Both the position numbers and the translations under genes were made by a program. A DNA stretch of 64,000 nt from Phoronis australis (lineage: Eukaryota; Phoronida; Phoronidae): positions 1,324,442-1,388,441 of the forward strand of contig NMRA01000006.1 of NCBI GenBank assembly GCA_002633005.1, given 5' to 3'. Each line of letters starts with the position of its first letter. Position 1 is the stretch's first letter. Under the pieces are notes generated by a model. The model ran no database searches and was not told the DNA's origin. It worked only from the letters and a program-made list of their open reading frames with translations. Positions 53,980-64,000 of the stretch are shown here, in pieces.

Positions 53980-55261
53980 CGAAAACAAAGGTACATGTAT
54001 ATTGATCTCCAACCTGAAGACTACCGCGACGAATAAGCGAAAGCTGGCGGTGTGGCAAAATGTCACCGACAACGTGTTTTTATTTTATTATTAATTTGTC
54101 ATTCTGTGATGGTTGTCTTTCATGTGGCAGACGACCGTGACACCCCATCATGACTTACGCAGTTGTGAATTAGGCCTAACGGTGTCACTGTAACAACTGA
54201 ACGAATCGCAGTTTAGCTTGAAATGGCATATATCACATCTCTTATCTGATTTTCAAAATTCAAAAAGGACATATAACCTGCAAACTTCAGAAAGGTGCAG
54301 CTATGCAATTTAAGAATTTTCAAAATGAACATTTCCAAAATATACTTGTTGTCCCGGGCCCTGTGTTTACAACCGTGAGGGGTAGTTTTGCACAAGTCGA
54401 TATCCAGAGTTGAAGCTCGGGATGATTTCTTTGAAGACGGGTTGGTTTTAAGGTTAGGGACTGTTAACCTATTATGTCATCCAAGATTATCCAACCCTTA
54501 CCACCCTTCCCAATTTGCGATCATCTGTCGTTATGACCTACCAGCTGTTCAGCCTCTACATGATTACGTTTTTCACAGTCAAATCCCCTGTTTTTGGAAA
54601 ACCCGATAATTCCTTGGAGATCCCGTTTTCACGATTCTAATTACACACAAATGCCTTTTTATAAGCGCGGGTTGCAATTGCCGCTGTTAAAACAACAACA
54701 ATGAAATAAAGTACAACATTTCAACTATGAAATCGTATTGTGATGGAGATAAACCACAGGATAACATCACCAGGAGTCGTCCCCCTCCCACTGTCAACTC
54801 ATCGTCATTCTTTCCACCCATCCACCCCCATCTCTAGTAATGCCGTGACATGTGAACGCTCCCATAGCGAGTGGTACGAGTATTGGAATGGGAATGGTTT
54901 TATGAAGTCCAGTTTTCGGTGGCGTATTAGCTTTCATCATGCGAAGTGTTGTGTGTACTAATGTACATGTATCTCTCTTTAGCTTTACCGCAACAGATGT
55001 ATCCATGTTATGACCATGGGGTGCCTCTGCTGCGGCGCCTGGTGGAATATCTGGGCCGCCCATTTCTGGCCATGTTATGTAATACGCAGCAGGCAATGGC
55101 AATTGACTATCACAAGCTCCTCCCCCTTGCGTAGTGTCGAGTAACAAACGATAAAATTTACTCGGCGACGTGTTGTTTGTTGGGTAAAATGACGGCTTAG
55201 AAACGAAGGTGTGTCAATAATGATGCGTTCTGAATGGTCAGTTACGCCGTCACTCAAAATC

Positions 55262-55596
55262 CTGGCGATAGGTCAATTTTACAGGCTCTGCAAGGCTGGT
55301 ATCTCAGCTCGTGGAGGCAACTGAAAAGCCGCTTCAAAATACCGTTACATCGTTCGATGATAGACCTCGATCGATGGAGCAAAGTTGTAGGCATCTTGAC
55401 TAGGGGTGGTCACATTCACGAATGGGGAAAGCAGCCTGAGTCGCCTAGGATGATGCCGTCGAAAGGCAACGGGCGCCTCTCGAATTGTTCCCAGACAGCT
55501 GACTCTCAAACTTTTCGCGTCGTGAACGCTCCCGGGAAACTTTGCTACTACATTCATAACTCGCAAAGAAGCGTCACAAATTAATTGTACATTCAT
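55262..55596 (-). pseudogene. Harbinger (HARBI1-like) DDE transposase fragment
   Basis: The minus-strand frame from 55596 reads NVQLICDASLRVMNVVAKFP, then GSVHDAKSLR and TPSQDAYNFAP. After a frameshift near 55350 it reads ERCNGILKRLF. These are the D-x-n(V)-x-P-GSxHDA and (I)ER-x-x-G-x-LK-x-RF blocks of the Harbinger DDE domain. It is short, frame-broken and has no upstream half, so it is a dead fragment. It may belong with the Myb-like piece at 53917, though the orientation is opposite. Confidence 0.75.
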
Positions 55597-56598
55597 GCTG
55601 TGATAATTTTTACGATTCAGATACTCGTGCTCATTTACGTGAGGAACTTGTATCCGGACGTGTGTGCCATAAATTCACCCAATAACACAGGGGAAGTGCG
55701 CCATTTGAAAAAACACTTGCTTGTCATGTTGAATCAAAGCAAGGTCACCAAATTTGTTCCAAGAGGAGCTTATCTCTACCAATGCATCCCTCACCCGATG
55801 AATTATTCTGCACACCTTAAACTTGTGTACATTCACGGTGTCGCAAACAACGATTTGGTGGCTGCCAGTTGCGTAAATCTTAGAGCGAGCAATACCTACA
55901 AAATTTTTACAAAATATCTGCTGATGCGATTGGTGTGTGACATAATGTTAAGTAAGAACCCGGCCAAACTATTCTAAGGCAAATTGAAGATTTGTACTAT
56001 GTTAATTTGTAATCGGCCGATTTCGGCACTGCCTGTCACGAATCATTATGAGAACTCTTTCAGTGAAGTGGCATGGCCTATTTTGTAATTTTTCCTTAAA
56101 AATTTGAAGACTATCAAGGCATTGTATCATGAGCCATAAAGACCATGCATGCATTTTTTGAGAAAACTGGAGACGCCAATCGTTGAAGCCTCTATTCTAA
56201 CTATTATTCAAAATGCGTAAAACAATTATAAAAATAATTAGTGTCCGCATACAACTATCTTTGGTCTAATCAAAATTTCGCCAAGATGAGGTAAATACAC
56301 GGGTTGCCATTTAGTTCAAAATCCAGCGACACCACCATAACCAATTATAAGGTCTACTCACCGCTATTGCAGGATTCACCTTCTTCATCGGGGCACTATA
56401 TGCTTGGTGTAACCAGTATAACAACAACAGTTGCCAATCTCGACCTGTTAGGCTGTCAAGTTAGGATTCTTTTCATTGAATGGAAACAAAGTGGGTCTGT
56501 TAAGCCTTGTGTAGTGACTGGTACCGCAGAATATTACGTGCCAATATTTGCGCCCCCTATGGCTGGGAGCATCCTTGAAGTAGGTATACGGCCAGTCG

Positions 56599-57386
56599 GC
56601 AGAATGGTGAATGTTGGCCAAATCCCCTTTTTGTCCACTGACGTCACACGCATGCTGGCGCCCCCCAATGGAGGTTAGGAGACTTTGCACTGGTAGCCTG
56701 CCCTTGTAGAATCTGCAGTTCGTTTACACAACTGGTAACTCGACTCAGGGTGATGACTGACATCATTTGTATCAAACAAAGATACTCTATACCGATACAT
56801 TTGCTTGTATGCCAGGTCACGGACAGTGCTGTTCTTGAATTGAATTATTTACGGATTTTTAGGCAAACCTTTGGCAAATGCGACTCACCGACTTAGAATG
56901 AACAAAACATACCATTTTGGTCGACATAACTTTCAATATTTTAAAATGAAAAACAAAATAACCGAATGCTCGGCCGCATTCAACTCACAGGTAGCAGACG
57001 TCTTATCACTGCCGTAAATCATGAGAAGCTCAAACGTAAGTTTTACACAACCTCTGCATACTTAAGTATCGTGGCCATTCGCAGTAGGCCCCAGTACCCG
57101 CGGCGGACACAGGACTCAGTTCATACACTCAACTAAGCAAAATTATTTATCACGCCGCAACCTCAGAATTCACTATGTAACATACCATAAAAACATTCTT
57201 AATTCTTAGATTTTGAGGATTGACGAAAGTCACGATACATAGAATTATCCAAATTTGTGACTTGTCTGATGCTACTTGGTCCGTACTGATAGACTAAATC
57301 AGTGGTTAACTCGGTTTACGAGTTCTCATGGCCTCCACTGGGAGCGCCAGCATGCGTGTGACGTCAGTGGACAAAAGGGGATTTGG
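56599..57386. mobile_element. MULE-like miniature element, copy B
   Basis: Nearly identical to 47974-48771 over the interior (about 95 percent or better by eye), with the same ~75-bp terminal inverted repeats. The right end is cut short at GATTTG, where copy C begins. Confidence 0.75.
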
Positions 57387-57992
57387 GCAGAATGGTGAAT
57401 GTTGGCCAATTCCCCTTTTGTCCACTGACGTCACAAGCATACTGGCGCCCCCAGTGGAGGCCCTGAGAACTCGTAAACAAGCATGCTGGCGACTGTGGTT
57501 AAAGTATTTTTTATGATTTTTCCAGAGTCGCTATGTTTTAGTGTGTTTTTTTAAATAACGTTGCATGTCATACCTCTCAGAAAATTAATATTGTTCCATT
57601 AAATTAAGAAAATTGGAATATTCATTCTAGCGATCCTGCAACACTACGATCCAACTGTTCTTCTGTGTTACACACGCCGGCAAAGCCAAAGTTTTATCCC
57701 CACGCGAAATAGCCTCGTTTCTGACGCTCGACTAAAAAGGAATCTTTCAATCATAATTAATGGATACTATATACCATTCATTAGTATATACCATGCATTA
57801 TGTTTTTAGAAAAAAAGCGATACTCAACGTCCCACAATAAAGACAAGTCTGTTCGCCAGCTTGGCTCGGCTGGATACTACCGGGTTCATGAACTCGGTTT
57901 ATTTACGAGTTCTCAGGGCCTCCACTGGAGGCGCCAGTATGCTTGTGACGTCAGTGGGCAAAAGGGGAATTGGCCAACATTCACCATTCTGC
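57387..57992. mobile_element. MULE-like miniature element, copy C (different interior)
   Basis: Terminal inverted repeats of the same family (GCAGAATGGTGAATGTTGGC ... CATTCACCATTCTGC), extended further inward by CCCTGAGAACTCGTAAA and its complement. The interior is unrelated to copies A and B. Directly abuts copy B. Confidence 0.65.
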
Positions 57993-58022
57993 GGGATTTG
58001 GACAACATTCACCATTCTGCGG

Positions 58023-58112
58023 GCAGAATGGTGAATGTTGGCCATATCCCCTTTTGTCCACTGACGTCACAAGCATACTGGCGCCCCCAGTGGAGGCCCT
58101 GAGAACTTGTAN
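58023..58112. mobile_element. MULE-like terminal repeat, solo copy D
   Basis: Another left end (GCAGAATGGTGAATGTTGGC) running to CCCTGAGAACTTGTA, next to an ambiguous base at 58112 and an isolated 28-base inverted end at 57993-58020. No partner end was found to the right. Confidence 0.6.
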
Positions 58113-60229
58113 AAAGCATCATTGCATCCAGCGCCATCTGTTTGCCGTAAAGGTTTTGGATGAGCGGGTACCTCCGACCCACCACTGCATCACCAAGAAA
58201 GAAAATTTAAATATGCCGTCAATACTTGGTGTAACCATGCCAATTTTAGGAGTAAATGTTTCCAGTTTATAGTAGAGGAACACGAACCCTTTTGCCCCCT
58301 ATCTAAATCAACCACTGAGATTGTGGCTGCTCCGCTCCGGCCGTGACTTTGATATGATGAACTATTACAAATTTCTTAAGATATTTTCGGGAGATAAGGA
58401 ACGCAAGAAATACAGCTTAATAATTGGGAATTGTATCAAGGAGTCTATAATTTTTGGAATAAGAGTTTTGCATTGTAACTGGAAAAAATGAATAAGAGTT
58501 ACAGAACACTCACCTTTCTGATGCTGTAGCTTTGGGTTTTACAGGGATGTAGCCTAGCAATTAGTTGACATTTGACGTGTGAGTTAAAAACACTACATGT
58601 ACAGACATTCGGAGTTCATCAGTGAACGGGTCGAGACGTCTGCTTAGAATTCGGCAAACAAAATCTGGAATACCATTCGGGGATTGAGGAATTATCGATG
58701 ACCAAAACTATGATGTAAAATGCACCTGGCAAGGAAGCAAACTGTTAACTTTCCTCCCCTCCTCGTCTTCGGGAAACCGTGCAAACCGTTGCACACCCAC
58801 AGTAATCAGGGCAGAACAAACTTCCCACACGGCTTTCCGCACAGTTGCTTTTGACACTTGTAATGACTCGCCGACAAGTGATCAGAAAGCGAATCGTAGA
58901 GTAAGAAGGAGTTTATGAATTAGCGGGCAATGAAGTGCGGAGATATGGCGGGTTAAGATGAAGATTTGAAATGAAAACTATTGTCTCTGGACTGAAACTG
59001 AAGCGCTGACATATGGTATGAGGACTTAATTTTTCCAAAGGCTTGCTGTGTCTCTCAGTGGTCTTTCGATATTTTCTTCGCTCGCTCGTTGAATAATTTG
59101 TCTGTGTTTCACATCCGCCGCATTTATTTTCGAGTAAGGTTTCAAACACACTGCCAAACGAAACTTGAAATTTGGAGTAGGTACTCGGAATTTTTACTCA
59201 AAATCATACTCGAAATATAGATAAGATACACTTACTTCGAGTTTACTCGAAAAGTGATTACGTGCTCGAAATTTCGCGTACAAATTTTTCGAGTATGACA
59301 TTAAATTCACCAAAGATGAGTTTGTGTGCTCGTGTTGAGTATTTAGTGTGAATTTGAGTCTTGAGTCGAGTCTGAGTGCGGAGATTAGAAACCGGGCCTA
59401 GAGTTTACTTTTATGGTGGAGAAACATTGCACGGGTGTTGTAAGCTACGAATTTGCATATAATTGGTCTTGACTGATTAGGTTTCTTGAGTTTCAGTGTG
59501 TGGAATCTACAAATGTCTTTGTAACCAACCTCTATATTTCACTTCTTACCCAGAACAATAACGGCTTTATCGTCCCCTTTGCGTTCATTTTCTGGCTCGT
59601 TGACTCCGTGAATTACTGTTATTATTTCTACGAAAATATTGATCGAGACTGCCAACACTGTTTTGAAGGTCACTACTTTCACCTTGAGGTCACGAATCTG
59701 GTCGTTCTTTTCCTTCAGTTGGATTCGTGGACGCTTTTAATTTTGTTTAGGGCAGGTTCAAACAGTTGCTCACGCAGTTTTAATCACTTTGGGCGATGTT
59801 AGTGCCTTTCAAAACCTCAGAATTTCGGGATCGTTTTCGCATGTACTGCGATCTGCCTCATGGACGGGGATAATACTTTTAAAATCCAGTGTAGTTTGTG
59901 TCATCTTACTAATCGCTGTAGCGGCGGTTGGTAAGAAAACCTCCAAGATCTGACTTCGTACTCATTTGTTGACCACAATGAAAACGCAAACACGCAGCAA
60001 ACCTCTACACGCAATAAGCCAAAAAAGATGAACTGGAAGGAAAATAACAACTCAGTGCACTAAACAATCATGGCTAGTTAGAATACAAATACAAAGCAGA
60101 ATAAGGCCACGCCCAAACTTGTATTCAGAGTTATATTGGAAAACATAGCCCCATACAGCATTCAATACACGCAGGATAGTTCTTAAACAAAATGTTTCCA
60201 CTACAATTCGATCAAGATAAAAAGTTTAC
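58113..60229. other. No supported gene
   Basis: Includes a stretch rich in CTCGAAAT and TACTCGA-type words (59170-59300). No reading frame with motifs or splice context recognised. Confidence 0.4.
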
Positions 60230-60544
60230 TTACATCATTTTACTCTCATGACACAACCGCAGCGTGCGATACATACCTGTGACCTGTTCATTCAACACAG
60301 GTTTTTCGTGACTGATCAATAGCCATTCCAAAATCTTTAGCAGAAATATGTCGTTTTCAACATAGCGAATGATGGTATTGTCTACTCTTTCTTGCCTAGT
60401 TATTTTTGTGCCATGTTGGTATACAAAGTGATCTTGAATGGACCCCCATGCACTTAAGTGCATGAACAACCGTCGCGAGAGAGAACACACCGTGTGTCCA
60501 TTGTAACGCTGTTCACGAGAATGGGGTCGAAGACATTCGTCCAT
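60230..60544 (-). pseudogene. GIY-YIG-type endonuclease end of a retroelement (probable)
   Basis: A 104-residue frame has SRRLFMHLSAWGSIQDHF, then NTIIRYVEND, LLKILEWLLI, KPVLNEQ and TGMYRTLRL. The series R..R...H ... I..HF ... L..LE...I...KPVLN matches the C-terminal half of GIY-YIG nucleases in Penelope-like elements. The N-terminal YIG core is missing and no reverse transcriptase is next to it. It is unlike the fragments at 4440-5145, so it comes from a different subfamily. Confidence 0.45.
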
Positions 60545-60964
60545 ATGACGGGATGTTGTTTACCAATTCGCCTTTCTCGAATTCAGCGACCCCCGACAGA
60601 ATAAGTATTTTGGAAAAAGTGCTTTCTTGCAACTAAAGTTTAAGAACATTTATAGACAAAGGAATCGTGTTAATTTTGAACTGAAGCAAAGAAGAAAGAT
60701 TGAGAACCTTATGAAAATAAATTTTTTTTGATGTCTTAGCAAATAAGAATTAAAAGGAGGCCACAGGTTTCGTGTTAAAAGCAACGCGAATCTCTACGTA
60801 AAATACTCGAACACTATCTGGATTACATCGCAAACAACAACGGCATGTATGATGCGGTATACCGTATTATAAATACGTGATAATTCACGTTCAAGTCGCT
60901 TTGCGAAACCCCTCTAATGACGCAACGCTCTATAACGCATTTTAAGTGCATGTCAGATAAGTAA

Positions 60965-61890
60965 ATTCTTGGGAAAGAGTCGAATATGTTTGAATAAAAG
61001 GTGGCGGACATTGCCGTGGAGATAGCGTTTATCTTAAGTAGATTCTGGTGTCAAACAGCTTTTCCCCGATAAGAGATCGTAAATTGTTGGTGAGATTCTT
61101 TTTTGCAAGCTTCAAGAATGAAGGTCTTCTTGAACTGCCCTCTTCCTCAATACTCACGTCTACGTCCCCGACCCTTTTTCTTCGTCGGAAACGGCATTTT
61201 CAATTCACTGGTGTATTAGTAACTTCATGCAATTATATGACGCACCACTGTACATGTAGACGCACTTTTAATGATGCCATGTGTGTGAATTCGTAGCTAA
61301 CACCTGACCATCTTTGAATAAAAGGTGGCGGAAAATGCCGTGGAGAAAGCGTTGAGTTCTCAGCTTAAGTAGATTGTTCTGTCAAAGACACCTTTTTCGC
61401 ACCAAGAACTCACAATTTTTTGATGATATTCTTCTTGCACGCTTCAAGAATGGCGGTCTTCTTGAATTACTCTCCTCCTCAACATCACCGTTCACGTTCC
61501 CGATCCTCTTTCTACGTAGGAAGCAGAGCATTTGGAATTAAGTATTACTGACATCACACAATTTTATGATGCAACTCTGTAGATGTATGTCGTAATTTAA
61601 ATTATTCCAGAAGAGTAAATTCGCAGCTAACACTCGGGCATCTTTGAATAAATTTGGCGGTCGTTGCCGTGGAGGAAGTGTTGAATTTTTAGCTTTAAGT
61701 ACTTGGTGCTGTCAAACACCATTTTTCCCGCAAAGAGGTCACAATTTGTTGGTGTTATATCTCTTTAAACGCTTCAAGAATGATATTATTCTTGAATTAC
61801 TCTTCTCGTCACCGTTGACGTCCACGTCCACTACCCTCTTTCGCTTTGGAAAGCACGGCATTTTGAATTAAAAGATGTACTGCTGACAGC
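60965..61890 (-). repeat. Triplicated ~327-bp unit with a shared minus-strand reading frame
   Basis: Three tandem units with anchors TTTGAATAAA at 60989, 61313 and 61643 (periods about 324 and 330). Each carries on the minus strand a 14-codon, indel-free block preceded by basic residues (for example RRKRVGDVDVSIEEE, RRKRIGNVNGDVEEE, KRKRVVDVDVNGDEK), then S-(N/S)-S-R and SFLK or PFLK. Indels lie outside these blocks. The blocks could be duplicated exons of an unknown nuclear-type protein, but I see no clear splice sites. Confidence 0.55.
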
Positions 61891-62772
61891 ATGCAAGTTG
61901 ATGACACCACCTTGTGTGACACAATTGAAATTGACCTATCGCAAGCTCCGCCCCTATGCGAACAGTCACGTGATACCCGACAATCGAACGAGACGTGCGT
62001 TCAATAGACGCTAGGACCTAACTAAAACCTAGTCAAAGTCACGTGCTCTCATTTAAAATGCACGGCAACATCTCATGTAATCTCGTGAAGTCTTGCTTTT
62101 CTACGAGGTCCTAGCGTTACTGAACGGGAGGGAGATGTCAGAGGCAAATACACTGTGCTAAACGGCGTTCCTGGTGGAATCGGTGAGTGTTTTTGCACTA
62201 TTTGAAAACGCTTCGACAGAGACAAGAGGCGATGCTTTTCAACAGAGAATGGTACGTTGATGATATGGGAATTTGTAAAGGTGACGATGAAAAAATAAAT
62301 GCTCGAGGCGCCAGCGAAAATCCGAAGAACCCCTCGGCCTCGGGGCCACCTTCACCTGACAAATGACAAGGCCACTGATACATATACGATATGTTCATAT
62401 AAAGCTGAGTATATACCTTAAAGTCGAATTATCTGTACGATTTCATAGATTACATGATCTTTCGAATAAAATCAGTGAAGATTCACCGATATTTTTACTC
62501 TGTCGTCTGCTAAATTTCGCCAAATGAAAAGTAGGTCACAACTGGTAGGACTCCTGGAGTAAAGTAGGTTATAGATTACAGACAACACATGCACTATAGT
62601 CTCTGACTAGGTCGACTCGATAGCACTGTTTACGCTTTTCTAATCTTGTAACGAAATATTTTGATAAAAAAATTCAGGTTCATAACTCAGGTACACACTC
62701 ATCTCGTCCTAGGCAAACAGTTAGCTCTGGTAGGTCTAGGGCTGTGTCTAAGTCAAATTAATGTCTGGAATT

Positions 62773-63097
62773 CAGTGGCGGATCTAGGATACCACAGGGG
62801 GCCCAACATATGTTGCCTCGTGGAATTGGGCAAAGTGCAATTGTATGTGCATAGGCGGCCCGAAAGTTGCAGGGGCCAGGGATGTAGACCGTTGGACCTT
62901 CTGTTCAGAAAATCTATCGGTGGACTAAAAAAAAAAGGAACACGATTCCGCCGCGATATGGGGTCTAAGCCCCCCCCCTCTTCCGCTACCGGTTCTAGTT
63001 ACTGAACTCAATATTTCCTCACGCTCTTGATGTTTCATTTTGCTTGCGGCAGCCAAGGGTGGGGGGCTGGGGCCCCTGCCCCCCCTAAATCCGCCTA
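62773..63097. mobile_element. Non-autonomous hAT element (325 bp)
   Basis: Left end CAGTGGCGGATCTAGGATAC, right end CCCCCCTAAATCCGCCTA. The flank TGGAATT is repeated on both sides (62766-62772 and 63098-63104). Interior non-coding, with G- and C-runs. Same family as the elements at 42828 and 31693. Confidence 0.7.
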
Positions 63098-63104
63098 TGG
63101 AATT

Positions 63105-64000
63105 GTCCGTTTGCACCATTAAGACATTTAAATTAGGCCTACCTTTTTATGAACTTGGCATTTTTTGTAGTTTCATTCCTTAAAGGTAGCTTTCATTTAA
63201 TTTTGAAGGTAGCATGATCACTAAGTCGTGGTATGGTTACAAAAGATTACAAGTCTGGTGTGGTAGTTGCAAAAATAGGGTATTTACAAAAATAATTCAA
63301 ATTCTTTTTTAAACCTTCGATCTAAATATCATGTTTGAACAACTTCAAAATGAGCTCTCTCTAACTCCGAGTCTACAGACATAGTGTATACTAGAGGTAC
63401 ACGTCAAAAACAATTCACCAGTTTATTTTTAGTGACAACAGCTCGACCAAGGCTTTGAATTCCGGCAGTAATCCAGTGCCCTTCCCTGTGCCGATCTAAT
63501 CTCTGAATTTTGACCGGGAGAGGAGTTCAGTTGAACGCCAGCCTACGGTTTATGAATAACAAAAATGTACCTCTGATACGAAACAAAATAATGTCCATTA
63601 TGTTGAAATAAATAAAAAACATAAAATAAAAATGTCCTTGAAAACAACAAACTACCGCTAGAGTGCTGAGATCCAGCAAGTGCCGAGACAAAGGCGGCCA
63701 GACGCAGGAAACTCGGGAGTCAAAATCTGAGATAGCCCTGCACCACAGCCACCAAGCTGAAAAGTGCGTATCTTGGAACTAATATGTTTGTGTTTATTAT
63801 AGCCTTTGAGTTATCAAGCAACATCGCTAAGTTCAGCTGCTCGTGTGGCCGTACAATTTGATCTATAGTTTACGCTTTTCAACATCATTTTTCGGCTTAG
63901 GACATGCCAAAAAATGACGGGATATTATTCTGGAGCAGCATAACGGCTGTCGGTGCTACACACGCCATATCAACACCGTTTCCCTATTCTTAGCAGACAA
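63105..64000. other. No gene seen to the window end
   Basis: AT-rich sequence with only very short reading frames; nothing recognised. Confidence 0.45.

Noticed and set aside
54794-55147. 117-residue minus-strand frame
   Set aside because: Possibly part of a Harbinger accessory protein by position, but I see no recognisable motif.
55585-55977. 130-residue plus-strand frame next to the Harbinger fragment
   Set aside because: No motif, no splice context and its composition looks random; not enough to call a gene.
1-64000. CRISPR array, operon or bacterial replicon
   Set aside because: Introns, animal-type genes and eukaryotic transposons exclude a prokaryotic reading; no regularly spaced short repeats were seen.

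Overview
The window is eukaryotic (invertebrate animal) DNA. Its genes are cut into short exons with GT/AG borders, introns of 1-5 kb are full of transposon debris, and there is a 920-base N gap in a poly-G tract. The two recognisable genes are an animal mTOR regulator (DEPTOR) and an animal-type membrane guanylate cyclase homologue. With the hAT, THAP, Harbinger, MULE-like, Penelope-like, Ty3 and non-LTR remnants, this suits a marine deuterostome such as a lancelet or hemichordate. The species cannot be fixed from the sequence alone.

Left third (3.9-18.6 kb, minus strand): a five-exon gene whose splice phases all agree, giving 1051 residues. It has a signal peptide, an ectodomain of the bacterial phosphate-binding PstS family, one membrane helix, a kinase homology domain and a class III cyclase domain. 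The cyclase domain lacks one metal-binding Asp, the ribose-contacting Asn, the transition-state Arg and the guanine-selecting Cys. It therefore looks like a PstS-headed receptor with a pseudokinase and a pseudocyclase, and it is the most unusual object in the window. Its last intron holds a 3.1-kb hAT transposon with perfect 14-bp terminal repeats and a perfect 8-bp target duplication, inserted into an inverted Penelope-like remnant.

Middle (22.3-35.0 kb, minus strand): eight phase-consistent exons encode DEPTOR (DEP-DEP-linker-PDZ, 367 residues from the best visible ATG). Its introns hold a THAP element with long inverted repeats, a hAT fragment and a 346-bp tandem repeat. DEPTOR and the receptor are on the same strand, about 3.7 kb apart, with a Harbinger-like remnant between them.

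Right part (35-64 kb): no host gene could be supported. It is a mosaic of mobile elements: a P-like THAP element, nested hAT elements around the gap, a recent MULE-like miniature element with a 9-bp target duplication plus several relatives, a decayed Ty3/gypsy pol, Harbinger pieces, a GIY-YIG ORF, and a triplicated ~327-bp unit whose minus-strand reading frame is conserved.
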